The notes below the pieces were generated by a model, which was not told the DNA's origin, made no database searches, and was given only the letters and a program-made list of their open reading frames with translations. Positions 38,664-49,710 of a DNA stretch of 64,000 nt are shown here, in pieces (positions within the stretch are counted from its first letter, which is position 1; the number at the start of each line of letters is the position of its first letter). This DNA comes from Aphanomyces cochlioides. Lineage: Eukaryota > Oomycota > Saprolegniomycetes > Saprolegniales > Verrucalvaceae. The position numbers and the translations under genes are program-made. The DNA is taken from positions 186,001 through 250,000 of the forward strand of contig JAHQRK010000009.1 of the NCBI GenBank assembly GCA_019828595.1, written 5' to 3'.

Positions 38664-41600
38664 ATGGACGACGGAAAGGCCAAGTATCGCGAGCGGTACG
38701 CCGCGTTGCAGCAAATCTATGAAGCAAGACTACAGAACCTGGGAAAAAAACTAGAGAAAGCCGTACAAGAGATCCACACCGATGAATCTATTGCATTGTT
38801 GCAGCAGAATAGCATTTCGCGCGATTTTGTCGGCGAACGAATCCACGAATTGATCGCCCATGCATTGTCGGACGAAAAGGAACACTTTATCAAAACGTTG
38901 AGCGAAAAATTGGCCAAGAAAGATGCAGATCTCAAGCAACTCGTGCGTGAACGAGATGTCTTGCATGGCCAGAAAAAGAGCGTGCTTGATGAAATGAATC
39001 ACGTGGCTACACAGGTCGAAACGCTGCAAGTTCAATACAATGCAATCGTCCGTCAAGTGGATGTTTCTGAGTCTGAAATTGAAAGACTGCGCCAGGAAAA
39101 TCGAAGCTTGATTGAAGAATTATCGAGTCGCGACCAATTGGAGGCAACATGGAGTCAAGAAAAACAGACTTTTCTTGAATTGGAGCATGAACTTGTCCGC
39201 ATTCAAACTATGTATTCGAAAGATCAAGCTTATTATTCACAAGCTCTAAACTCATCAAGTGCTACCATCGAAGATCTCCAGAAGGAAGTGGCTAAGGCTG
39301 AAGCTGAACTGTCCGCCATGACTGCGAACATGACGACTCTACGATTGGAAATTCAGGAAAAATCAATTGCATACAGTCATCAAAAGCAAATAAATGAATC
39401 ACTCACCGCAAAACTCGCTCGACTCGAGCCGCTTGAAAATCAACTGTCGGTAATGGCGTCTGCTCATCAAACAAAACTCTATGAGCTTGAAATGGAAAAA
39501 CGAGACGTTGAACGAAAATATCAAGCTGTTGGCGAACAAGTTGAGGCTTTAATTCGAGATCACGATGATGAAATGGCCAGGGCTGGAGCTGTCCATGAAC
39601 AAGAAATGAAGCAAGCCAAGGAGGATGTTATCAATCTCCAAGCCCAATTCGACAACGAAAAGAGCCGCTTTGTGCAACAGATTGCTACACTTGAAGGACA
39701 AATTAAGGAGCGCGATACAAAGTTACATGATGCACTGATACGAGCTCATAATCTGGAGGCGAAAGTAGCTGCTATGGAAGTTGCAAAGACCCAACTGAAA
39801 TTGAATCTGACTAAGCGCATTACATCACTTGAAGACGACTTAGCTGGGATATCAAAGGAAGGCCTAGAAGCTTTGGGCAAAGAACGACAGCTTCGAGAAA
39901 ATACCGAAGGTCAGTTTGCCTCCTTCAAACGAATGGCGGAAGTTAAGATGAGCTCGCTGGCTGCTGCACTGGAAAGTCAGAAACAAGCGACTTTACGACA
40001 TGCAGAAGCCGAGAAACGACTCAAATGGCAGGAGGAGGCAATGCATAAGCATGAAAAGCTCGTTGAGCAAATGAAAAACAAGTATGAGAAGTCAATGACG
40101 ACTCTGCAAAGCCAACTTGCTGCAGCTTCCAAGCCTTCCGAGCGAGAAGCAGAAAGAAAGATTGAGAATATCATACTGCCGCCAGTTCAAGAGCCATCAG
40201 TTCCACTTACAATGCACAAAGCTGAACTAGAGAAACTGGAAGCTACGTTGACTCTTCGAATGCAACAACAACTCGAGCAAGAGAGAGAACATTGGCGAAA
40301 GAAACTAGACGAAGCACAAGTTGAGAAATCGACTGAAATGCTTGAGCAAGTTGAAGCCATCAAAATTGAATGCGCACAAGAGAAACAAAAAGTGGAAGAG
40401 TACAAGGCACAAATTCAACAAGAGAGGAAGCAATTAATGGAACTGAAAGCAGCGCTTCGAGATGAATCCATAGCAAAAACACTGCTGATTCAAAGGTTGA
40501 TAACCGATTTTTGGTGCCATTTGACACAATTGTAGACTGGAAGAGGCAAGTCTCCACTTGGGTCGTCTTAAGGCAGTAGTGAGCCAGCAACAAAGTGTGC
40601 TAGCAGATTGGGAGCGCAAATACTCTGCCCTGAAAAGTGAGTTTGAAGAACTCGCGACTCGATTCGACGCCGTGAAGGCCGAAAAAAGTCGTCTCCAGGT
40701 ACATGTTTAAACCTCACCCTAACTGATGATGTTAATAGAACGACTTGAGAGGAGCGATTGAAGAGCGCGAGAAGTCTACGATTGCTATGCGCCAGCTTCA
40801 GCAAGATTTTACTAATGCGAAGACTCTTTTCGAGGAAAGAGAGGCATCAGTACAATTGGACCTGAGAGATAAGGCGACAAGAATTCATTCACTAGAAACA
40901 ACACTGAGTGACTTAAAATCCAAAGAAATCGAAATCATGGAAAAATTCCACTCCGATGAAAGCTTGAGAAATGCAACATGGACTGCTCAAGTGGAGGCAC
41001 TGAAAGCTAAGATTGCAAGCCTCGAGGTAGACAACCAAACAAAGCGGGAAGAAAATCTCCATGCCATTGAAACAATTCAACAACAACTGACGACAATTGG
41101 AAGACTTGATTTTGAGCTCAGGCTAAAGAACCAAGAAATTGAGCAGATCAAGATCAAGAAACAACAGTATAAACAAGCCGTAGAGAGCCACAAGGCATCC
41201 CTTGAAGCTGCACATCAAGCACAAAATGCTTTCAAAAGCGAGGTACTCTTCATCTTTTGCTACTTTGAGTTGATTTCTTCAACAGGTTGTAGTTCAAGAA
41301 AAGTCAATGATTCACCAATGGGTCAGTCAAGTTGAACTCGTTCAGAATCAACTTCACACTCTCAAGGTCGAATACAAACTATTACAACAGACTGTTCGTC
41401 ATTTGCTTCGTCAAGATCCCAACTACGATAAAGTTGCTGTCGAGACTTTTCGCCTCCAAGCAGAAAAAATATTTCAAACTCTCCATGCCGCGCAAGCTCA
41501 GCAATTAGCTAAAGCGAAAGAAAAGTTGTCCATCCAAGAGCAGGAAAAGATTAATCGAATTAAAAACGAACAAACAATAGCACTGACAAATCAGTCTGAC

Positions 41601-42975
41601 AAGTTTCAGATTCAACTGCAAATCCAGAAAGACGAAGCAACCCTAAGTCAATCCAAAGTACTCAGTATAATTTGCCACTGCTTACTAACATGACTGCTAT
41701 AGCTCACCACAACAATTCAAGATCGCGATGCACAATTGCAAGCTCTTGCTGCCCAAATTGTCCAGTTCAAAACGGATCTGCAATCCCTCGAGCAGCAAAT
41801 GGAGTTGAGGAAAGTAAACGTTTCCCACGAAACCGACTTGCTGAAACGACAGCTCGGGGAGCGAGATCGTATGTTTGCTAAAAAGGTCACACAGCTCGAG
41901 ACTGTTGAAAAAAGACTAAATGAAGTCAACATAAAGCTTATGGAAGAAAATCAACGCTCAGTTCTCCTCAGCGATGTATTGACTCGTGTTAGCCTCACAG
42001 TAACAAAAGAACCACTACCCGAAGGATTTATGGAATCGTCAGCCAGCGTTAAACTGCTCGCTCACAACTGGATTGAAAATCTGATATCAACCGTCCAAAA
42101 GAACCAAGACAGAGCCATTGCTTCAGCTATTCAACCTCTTAAAAATGAACTGAAAAAGCAAGTCGTAGTTGAAAAAACGGTTGCAAGAGAAACACCTATC
42201 GAGCTTGTACCCCAGATTGAGAACAATGAGGCTCTTTCAGAAATGTCCGAAGAACTGATGAAGGCGAAGGAAACTATACAAAAGTTGAAGGCAGAAGCTC
42301 AAATTCTCGAAGAAGAAATGAACAAGTTGAGAGCAAAAAATGCAAAATTGGAACAGTCTTGCGACCAATTGATCGAGGAAAAAGATACCTTGCAAACTTG
42401 CTTGAATTTGGTTGAGCATGAGATGAAAGTAGCGCAATCTACGTACTCTACTCGATGCCATGACGCATTTGTCCAGTCTGAAGAGGATATGGTGCAGCTC
42501 AAAGTACGTTCCACACGAATGATTGAATTTTAAATTAGTTTAGGCAACTTGGACTAGAGAAGTTGAAAGACTTCGAATGGAACGAGACCATGCTGTTGCC
42601 GAGCTGCAAAAAGACCTCGAGGCTGAATCTCAGCAAAAGACCAAATTACGTTTGGCCCTCTCGGAACAAGTATGGCCATTCTTGATAGCTCCATCGTTGA
42701 GCGTGATTTAGGAGAGACAATTCAAGCAACAAATCCAGGAGTTGGTCAAGCGCAACCATGCTCTTGTGCAGCGTCAAGTGGATCAAGAGGGAAGCCGCCA
42801 TCATACAAGGCTACCCCGGAAAGAGCACGCGCAGCCCCCATCACTTCGTGGAGTCTCTATTAAATCCAGTATGCATGAACTTTCTGTACTCATGGAGCAA
42901 TCTCTGAAAACATCTCGTGAAGAATTTCATTCGAAGATAAAAAGGGAGCAAGGTGTGAATCCAAAATCTTCGTGA
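38664..42975 (+). CDS. Large coiled-coil protein (1,353 aa, seven exons)
   Basis: Exons: 38664-40495, 40536-40698, 40739-41242, 41286-41657, 41703-42503, 42544-42669 and 42712-42975. All six introns are 40-45 bp, GT-AG, and the joined length is exactly 1,354 codons. Nearly the whole protein is a heptad-rich coiled coil (Glu, Lys, Gln, Leu), with a more conserved-looking N-terminus (AKYRERYAALQQIYEARL, ISRDFVGERIHELIAHALSDEK) and a His/Pro-containing break before the C-terminus. No motor, membrane or nucleotide-binding motif is visible. Long rods of this kind usually act at centrosomes, basal bodies, cilia or the Golgi, but I do not recognise the family. It is intact, in contrast to the FYVE genes on both sides. 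Confidence 0.88.
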
Positions 42976-43730
42976 CTTTGTCTCGTTTACAATACATGCA
43001 CCCTGGCTATCTTTACGATCCAAATACTTCTCAACTGCAGACCAACAACTCATGAATCATCAAGAGTGCAAGAGTGCCCCCTGATTAGCCGCCATTTGTT
43101 CATCCTATCAGCTTTATCACTTGTCAAGCCTCCGAGCTCAAGGGCCAGGTTGAATTGTTCACAATGCATCTCTCGTTCATCATTGGATATGTTACTAACC
43201 ATACAATCGTCTGGGTGTCGCATCGTATGTACTGAATTGTGTCGCTGTCAGTGCTGCTAGCCCATTATGAAACTTCGGCTCCAATTCCTCGGTATTGCTA
43301 ATGCACTTTATGATTTCAGACACAGAGTATGAAGCCTGAATTGAGAGTCTCGCGGAAAGAGCTGGAGTGCGGAATACGTCCCTACCACTCTTGAAAAATG
43401 TGAGCTAATGAACTTTCCAAGCTTCCCGTGGCCAACGAACATTCAATCGACGAAGAACCAAGACTGCATTTTTGACTGCTTCACGACCTTGAAGCTTAAT
43501 CAACCTGGAGGCGTTTGAGATGGACCGGAGGCCGCATATGGATGACGACTAATGAATTACCAACTGATGGATGGCGACGTGGATGATGAAAAAGAATTTA
43601 CTTGGAATTAAAGTGTTGGTTCTGATCGTGAGGCAAAAATGGCCTGTCAGCGATGATACAGTTTGCGGATTGCTCAATTGTGACGACGAGATGTATCGTG
43701 GTTTGCACGAAACATTTCCCAATTTTGTCC
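42976..43730. other. Intergenic stretch before FYVE paralog 3
   Basis: About 0.75 kb with no recognised gene. Frames overlapping 43571-43730 belong to the 5' leader of the next gene. Confidence 0.4.
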
Positions 43731-44969
43731 ATGAATGCTGCCTTTGCCCAGAGACTTTTCAATTGCCCGTCACTCACGGAAAACGACATATCAAACTACT
43801 TACTCTTAGCTCAGAAAAATGCCGCCGATGCTGTAAGTTTACGTATCGATACCTCTGTGTTAAATACATCAACGATAGATTCGACACTCTCAACGAAGAG
43901 ATCCTGCAGTGGGCTGGCGACTCTTTTCCTCAGAAACAGACCTGGACATATATACTGGAAAAGATCCTTACGCCCCTCCAAGCGCAGCGACATGGTGTGG
44001 CGTAACTCAACTCGAATCATCTATCGACGAAGTTGCCGATCTCTTTCACGCCGACACTTCCGAGCAATATCACGATTATTGCCGCATGTCTTCAAAGGAT
44101 ATCTTGGACGGCGCGATGCTATACACATTACCTCAACCAAAATATGGATCGCACATTGTCAGCATCAGATGGCATGCCTTGGAAACACCGTTTCTGGCGA
44201 AAAATCGAGACTTTCTGCCCAATATGAAACATAAATCAATGGCCGCCGAGGTTGGGTGCGTGCTCTGAAGTCCATCGAATTATCCTGCTGTCCTGACTTT
44301 AACAGTTTGTTGGGTCTGGTGCGAGCATCTCATTTCTGCACAGGCTACGTCTTTGTTGAATCGGACCGACCAGGCGTCTTAGATCACGTTCATATCGCTC
44401 AAGTCGATCTCGTTGGCAATCTTCCCCATTTTACAGTCGCGATCGGCATGCGCAAACGTTTCCGTCAGCTTGTTGACTTTGGCCGCCTTCTTGTCGAACG
44501 TCGTCTTGCGAAGACACCATTTTTGTCCGTTTCCGAGTTTATGTCCAAGTCAGACTGCTATTCCTGCTACGCATGCCACCGTCCATTTGGTCTATGGCGC
44601 AAGAAAGAAAACTGCAGGAAATGTGGTCACGTTGTTTGCTCCCATTGCTTTGATCTATGGGACGTCCCTCTATACCCCAAGATAGTATCGCTGCCCATTT
44701 GCACGACATGTATCCATCAAATCAAGAAAATAGAAAGCAAGGACGCACTGAAGCAGGCAGCGTGCACACCAGGGACAAGTTATTCCTCTCATTCGACACC
44801 TTCAAATTTGCATCAAAAGCACATGATGTCATTTCAACCATCCCAGCTGGATGTGGAAGATTGGTGTCCTGAAATCCTCGACAGCTTAGATCCATATGAG
44901 CTCGTATCAGCTATGGGCAGTTTACCATCTTCAGAGACCACGCCAGCTCCCATTGCCATGTCATTGTGA
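43731..44969 (+). pseudogene. START-like + FYVE protein, paralog 3, frameshift plus stop in the START-like part
   Basis: Exon 1 is 43731-43832 (34 codons, MNAAFAQRLF...), the intron is 43833-43878 (46 bp) and exon 2 starts at 43879. The START-like domain is readable (WCGVTQLESSIDEVADLF, EQYHDYCRM, IRWHALETPF) until AKNRDFLP near 44220. There the frame changes and a TAA appears within QYET-stop-INGRRGW; the rest (LSCCPDF, RKRFRQLVDF) continues to an intact FYVE finger (CYACHRPF, NCRKCGHVVCSHC, CTTC) and a longer Ser/Pro-rich tail to 44969. It is more diverged than paralogs 1 and 2. An intron cannot explain the break because no GT-AG pair fits. Confidence 0.75.
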
Positions 44970-45167
44970 CAAGCAGAATCATTAACTTGAAATACAACAC
45001 AGCAGCAGCACAAGATACAACTGACTCAGTTATGTTCTTACACCAAACCCATCGATGATTGACAAGTCAAACAATTCTTTCAGTGGTATTGACAAACTCC
45101 AAATGTCTTCTCCACAGTACGATTATTTATTCACAAAAGTTATACATAGAAGATAAACCTTCAAGGC

Positions 45168-46858
45168 TTACAATGAGCGTTCAAAGAGGGAGTACGCTGG
45201 TCGGTTCGAGTTGTCTTGGTTGTGTTTGTATTGCCACGTCGTGATCGACTCCTTCGTGCGAGTCAAACTCCACTCAATCACGCGAGCCGTGCGAGAGTGC
45301 CCGGATTTGCCGTACGCAGCACCATACCCGACACCACCACCATAGCACAAATTGATCTTGGAGTTCTTCCTCTGGAAGCAAAAGTCGTTCAAGTGATCGT
45401 GACCACAGAAGGATGCAATCACATCGCCTATTTCGACCATCGTGTCAAACAACCCGCTCTGCTCTTTCGACGACACGGCTTCACCTTTCTCGCCTTGAGC
45501 ATTGCCGTCAAATTCTTGATATTCTGGAATGGGAATGTGGAAGAACATGAGCGCCGGGATGTTTTGTCCCGTGAAAGGAGCGGCCAATTGCTTCATGTAG
45601 TTGTTCTGAGCCGCCGTGACAGTGCCCGACTTTCCCGTGTCCATGAAATACGATCGCAAGACGACTTTGCAAGCATTTCCCCAGAATCCATCGGAGGGAG
45701 CTTGGAAGGACAAGTCGTAGTTACCGACTCTGCCAATGTCAGTAGGACCTCCACGAGAGTACGACTTGGGTAAAGTCTCAATGTACTCGATCATGTTACG
45801 TTTGTTGGAACCGATTGCCTACACGAAGCTGCTATCAGCCGACATCAGTATAGTTGGTTGTCGTACCGGGATTTCACTCTCGTCGTGGTTGCCAAAGATC
45901 ATCGCCCAGGGAAGATTACGAGCACGAACTGGCGACGAGTAGGCGTCGATGGCTCCATGAGCGGCCTGTGACTGGGGCCAGTAGAGGGATTCAATTTGAT
46001 CACCCGAGAAGACCACAAAGTCAGGCTTGACATCGTCGAGCATTTTGCCAAGCATTTCCGTCATGTATTTCTCAAAGCAGAACCATTTCTTCTCGTTGGG
46101 AGGGTTCGCACACGGGAATAATGAGAATCCCGTGTACTACTCCATTCCGCATTAGTGGAACGCTTGATCTTTGACCTGCCCGCAAAAATCAAGTATTTTG
46201 AGTTTTATGACGCTTCAAAATCGCTTTTAAAGCGGTTTATCTCAGCTTTCAAGCAAATGCATTAGGTTATTTATTTTCGAAGCTTAAACTTCTGTTTTAA
46301 CATCGAAACGAAACTGCCACCCATGTACAAAAACAAAATTCCACCGGACTTGAAATTTGTATTGAAAATATTAACTACGAGAGGTTTTCATTCAGAAGAT
46401 TCCTGTAATAATTAATTTACATAAAAAAGTTTAATTATACCTAGGTGACGACTGAAAAAGGCACTATTTTTGATAATTCACGAAGTGTTTTTGCCAATAG
46501 GATCCTTCAAAAACTTTTCGTCCAATCAGTTACCGATATTTGTTTTCGGGGTCAAGGATCAAGCGTTCCTCTAATGCGGAACGGAGTAGTAGTGGATATC
46601 TGGCACTTGCATAATCTTGAGCGCAAGACCGTCATTGGTTTGTCGAGCGTAGATTGGTGCTGGAGCGGCTTCAATGCTATCCGCCACCACGGTAATTTCC
46701 TCCGTCTCCGCGACAGGGTTGTCTTCAGAGGGTTCTGTCAAATTGAATTCTTTCCTGACAGCATCCGCGAGGATTGAGAGTTCTTTTGCTGTTTCATTCG
46801 ACAGCTCCGCCCGGGACACATATGCAATAGCTGCCACGGGGAACAAAGCAACTCGCAT
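45168..46858 (-). pseudogene. Secreted calcineurin-like metallophosphatase 1, interrupted by a MITE
   Basis: Without the insertion the gene is 46858-46592, then 46135-45867, a 48-bp intron (45866-45819) and 45818-45168, giving 395 aa in frame. A signal peptide (MRVALFPVAAIAYVSRAEL) is followed by the metallophosphatase motifs: VPDIH (Asp-x-His), VVFSGDQ, FGNHDE, FFHIP and GHDHLNDF. It resembles the DCR2/purple-acid-phosphatase-like group (recalled). A 453-bp MITE sits right after the Asp-Ile-His codons and brings a stop within six codons. The start at 46858 is supported by an initiator-like motif about 25 bp upstream. The rest of the coding sequence is undamaged, so the insertion is recent. 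Confidence 0.85.
46137..46589. mobile_element. Tc1/mariner (Stowaway-like) MITE, 453 bp, in a metallophosphatase exon
   Basis: The termini CTACTCCATTCCGCATTAG and, inverted, CTACTCCGTTCCGCATTAG are inverted repeats extending over about 40 bp. TA is duplicated at 46135-46136 and 46590-46591; removing the element and one TA restores the codon TAC. The CTACTCC tip and TA target are typical of mariner-type MITEs. It has no coding capacity. Confidence 0.9.
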
Positions 46859-46867
46859 TGACTCGAC

Positions 46868-46891
46868 TCTGAGCAAATTGGAAAATGAAGT
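46868..46891 (-). promoter_or_regulatory. Initiator-like motif of metallophosphatase 1
   Basis: Read leftwards it is CTTCATTTTCCAATTTGC, close to the oomycete Inr plus flanking region consensus. The sister gene at 60931 has CCACATTTTACAATTTGC at the same distance. Confidence 0.55.
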
Positions 46892-48354
46892 CTTGGGTGC
46901 AACATAAGCCTTTTTAACGTCTAGGCAACGTTGGTATGTCCAGAGTTGTTTTCGTGAACAACCAAACCGCACAATTGATATCAGAAGCTCCTATGCGGTC
47001 GACTCCAACACAAATATCAACTCGTTCATGTGGCGAGCTGGTCGATTTATCGTCCAAATTTCAGCTTTCTTGGCAATGTACAGGAGCTTGTCGATGTTTT
47101 GTACGACTCCAAAGAGCATTTTGCAGTGAATTCCAGTTTGAGCTTGTTGTGAAGTACAGTCAGTACTCGACAAACTGGTTGGTACTGTAATTTTCGTAGC
47201 AGTCGTATTTGCTTTGTGGGGTAAGTAACTACTACGCAGCAACTAGCCAAAGTCTCGAAAAGCATTTGAAGCGTGCAATCTGGTTCACATGGCAACTCGC
47301 CACTGTCGCAGTGGTATGCTGACCTCTTACTCTTCTCGATACTTGCGCCGTCGTCTATTTGGTCAATGTAAAATTAATTCATGGAAGACTAACGTACCGT
47401 GGCATTTCGGTTCCTGAGATTGTACTCCACGTATTCTTTGCTAGCTTGCCAACCTGATGAAATTCGTGGCCATCATCGTGAGCAGGCTGTTGCATTATTT
47501 ACGTTTGAAGCTGGACGGTCACGGCATTGCTGATGTAGATTGATAATAGTCTGGTAGATTTAACCTCAATATTGCCATGCTTTTTAGCAGGCAATCGACT
47601 CGTTGCTATCGATGGGAATGGAGGGACAATTGGAGTTTGACCTTGGTATATCTTGTGAGAGGTTGTTGCGAAATGAAATGTGTGTAACTGTCTAGCAGTA
47701 CTTAAAATTTGATACTAATATTGAGGATTCGCTAGAAATTTCCCAATTTGGATTGATTTTTAGAATCAATCTCCAATCGCGCCAATACATTGGATGAATG
47801 AAAATTAGAACAGTACTTTCTCTCATGGAAACTGTACTTTCTCTCAAATTTTATTCAGCCAATCACAATCGCCCAAAATATTTATTAGCCAATGGCGTCG
47901 ATTGGTGAATCGACGTGATTCGATTGAACGGGGTCTGGAAATTCGTATCAAATCAACAATATATTAAGCAATAGACAAATTTTGCTATCATGAAATTCCT
48001 TGTGAAATTTACTTGTGGTGTGAGTAATGGTTGTCACAGGAAATTTTGCCCAAGAAAATTCACTGTGTGAAAATCTGACAAGGAAGAGATTTTCCTTGTG
48101 AGACGAATACGACTCTCAGTCATCACAAGTGAATATCACGACTCGAGGATTCCATGACATTAATTATCGATCACATGCAGCGAATGATGGATTCTACAGG
48201 GTCTGGTGTTTCTATCTCAGCCTTCTTCAGGAAAATGCGACCCACTTGGATGGTCACAGGAAAAATAGCGATAGCAAAATTGAAATGCACAGTAAATTTC
48301 CTTTTGAGTTTTTAGTAAATTTTCACAGGACATTTCTTGTTTGCAAAATTACTC
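46892..48354. other. Non-coding stretch, about 1.45 kb
   Basis: No credible gene. A short direct duplication (GTACTTTCTCTC, near 47812 and 47832) is the only structure noticed. Confidence 0.4.
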
Positions 48355-48357
48355 TAA

Positions 48358-48919
48358 GAGCGTGTTCGGTGGCCACAAAATAATATGATATTTTTAAAAT
48401 ATCATGAAAAAAATCGATATCATGATATTGGGTTTCGTATACAGCGTTCGGTTGTCATCGTTATATCATGAACTTTCAGAAAAATATCATAATAATATCG
48501 TGAAAAAAATATACACCTCTGACCCTGTATATTTATATTGGAATATCGTTGAAGGTGCTTTGTGGTCGGCCTGAATGGCACTCGAGTCTCAAGGAAGGGT
48601 GGATCTACGTGAGAGGTCCACCGAGAAGCAAGAAGACAAGCACCGTCGTCGACGCTCGTTCATACTATTGATTACCAGTTGGTATACAACGACTCACTTA
48701 TGCTACGAAGCGTGTCGAGCGTCGGCGTTGACTGGCGCAGCATACATACATGAGATTCCGGTTAGCGAGCGTATGAACCGGACACAGATGAAAACATGAA
48801 ATATGAAACGCCCTTGATATAAAACGATATCTGTGAAATAATGATATTTTGCTTGAATCAAATATAGCAATTTTATGATATGAAATATCACAATATTTCG
48901 TTGACCACCGAACGCGCTC
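48358..48919. mobile_element. Harbinger-derived MITE copy B with a captured transposase exon fragment
   Basis: The termini GAGCGTGTTCGGTGGCCA and, inverted, GAGCGCGTTCGGTGGTCA are flanked by TAA on both sides (48355-48357 and 48920-48922). The interior encodes a peptide, SWYTTTHLCYEACRASALTG, closely matching the first exon of the element 2 nuclease (SWYVTTHLCHLPCRTSALTG). So this MITE arose by internal deletion of a full-length relative of element 2. Confidence 0.88.
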
Positions 48920-48958
48920 TAATATATAAAAATATATATTTGCTATTCTTGACAATAT

Positions 48959-49710
48959 TAGAGAGTTTTCGAAGAACAAAATTTTGGTTTCGATTTTGCT
49001 CTAAAACTGAACCTGAAATTTGTAAAACGAGATTTTTCGAAGAGATTTTCAAGTTTTTGATTCAATCCCAAACAAAAATTCGTTTGTTTTTCGAGCACAA
49101 AAGATTAGAGGATTCCGGATGTAGTGATGACCGGATAATGTGATCCATTCACCATGACTCATGGTGAATGGCGGATATCGTTGATGCTATCATGCTTCTG
49201 AGATACAATACATAGTGCCTTCCAAAGATATCGTATCAAACGTATTACCGAAATACGTTACGATACTTCATACCGTAAACTGTAATACATTACGTTTGCA
49301 CGTTAGCGTAAGGCGATACGTTTCTGAAGTTATACCGTACCGTATCACACCTCTGACCATGAGCGATGCTGAGTTCATATCTCTTGTGAGTTGTGTTCTC
49401 GAACGATGCAATGGTAATATCGGTGAGTTTATCTCTATCATGGAAATATTGCCGATTGAGCTCCTCGGCGATTCTTGTCCACTTTTCCATCACGGAGCCA
49501 TGCTGTGCTTCCCATGGCTTCTCGTGAACGACATGACGATCTACTGCTCTGAATCCCACAACCAACAAACAAAATTCAGGTTTCGTCAGAGAAAAACTGA
49601 AATGACTTTTGGTTTCACCCCTCCTCCAGGAATAATGTTTCGGAGGGTTTTAAATTTATACAAGAAACCTGAAATTCAAACCCGAAATTTGGTGCTTCGA
49701 AAACTCTCTA
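48959..49710. mobile_element. Unclassified 752-bp element with long imperfect inverted ends
   Basis: The left end TAGAGAGTTTTCGAAGAACA and the inverted right end TAGAGAGTTTTCGAAGCACC agree for 16 bp and remain similar for about 45 bp (AAATTT..GGTTT). No clear target duplication. The interior contains a TTACG-rich patch (49228-49340) and the perfect palindrome CCATTCACCATGA-C-TCATGGTGAATGG (49145-49171). Confidence 0.6.

Noticed and set aside
45216..45773. 185-codon frame antiparallel to metallophosphatase 1
   Set aside because: It is the complement of a conserved enzyme domain and has no independent support.
46137..46589. Reading the MITE as an intron of metallophosphatase 1
   Set aside because: Its borders are TA plus inverted repeats, not GT-AG, and the sister gene has no intron at this place.
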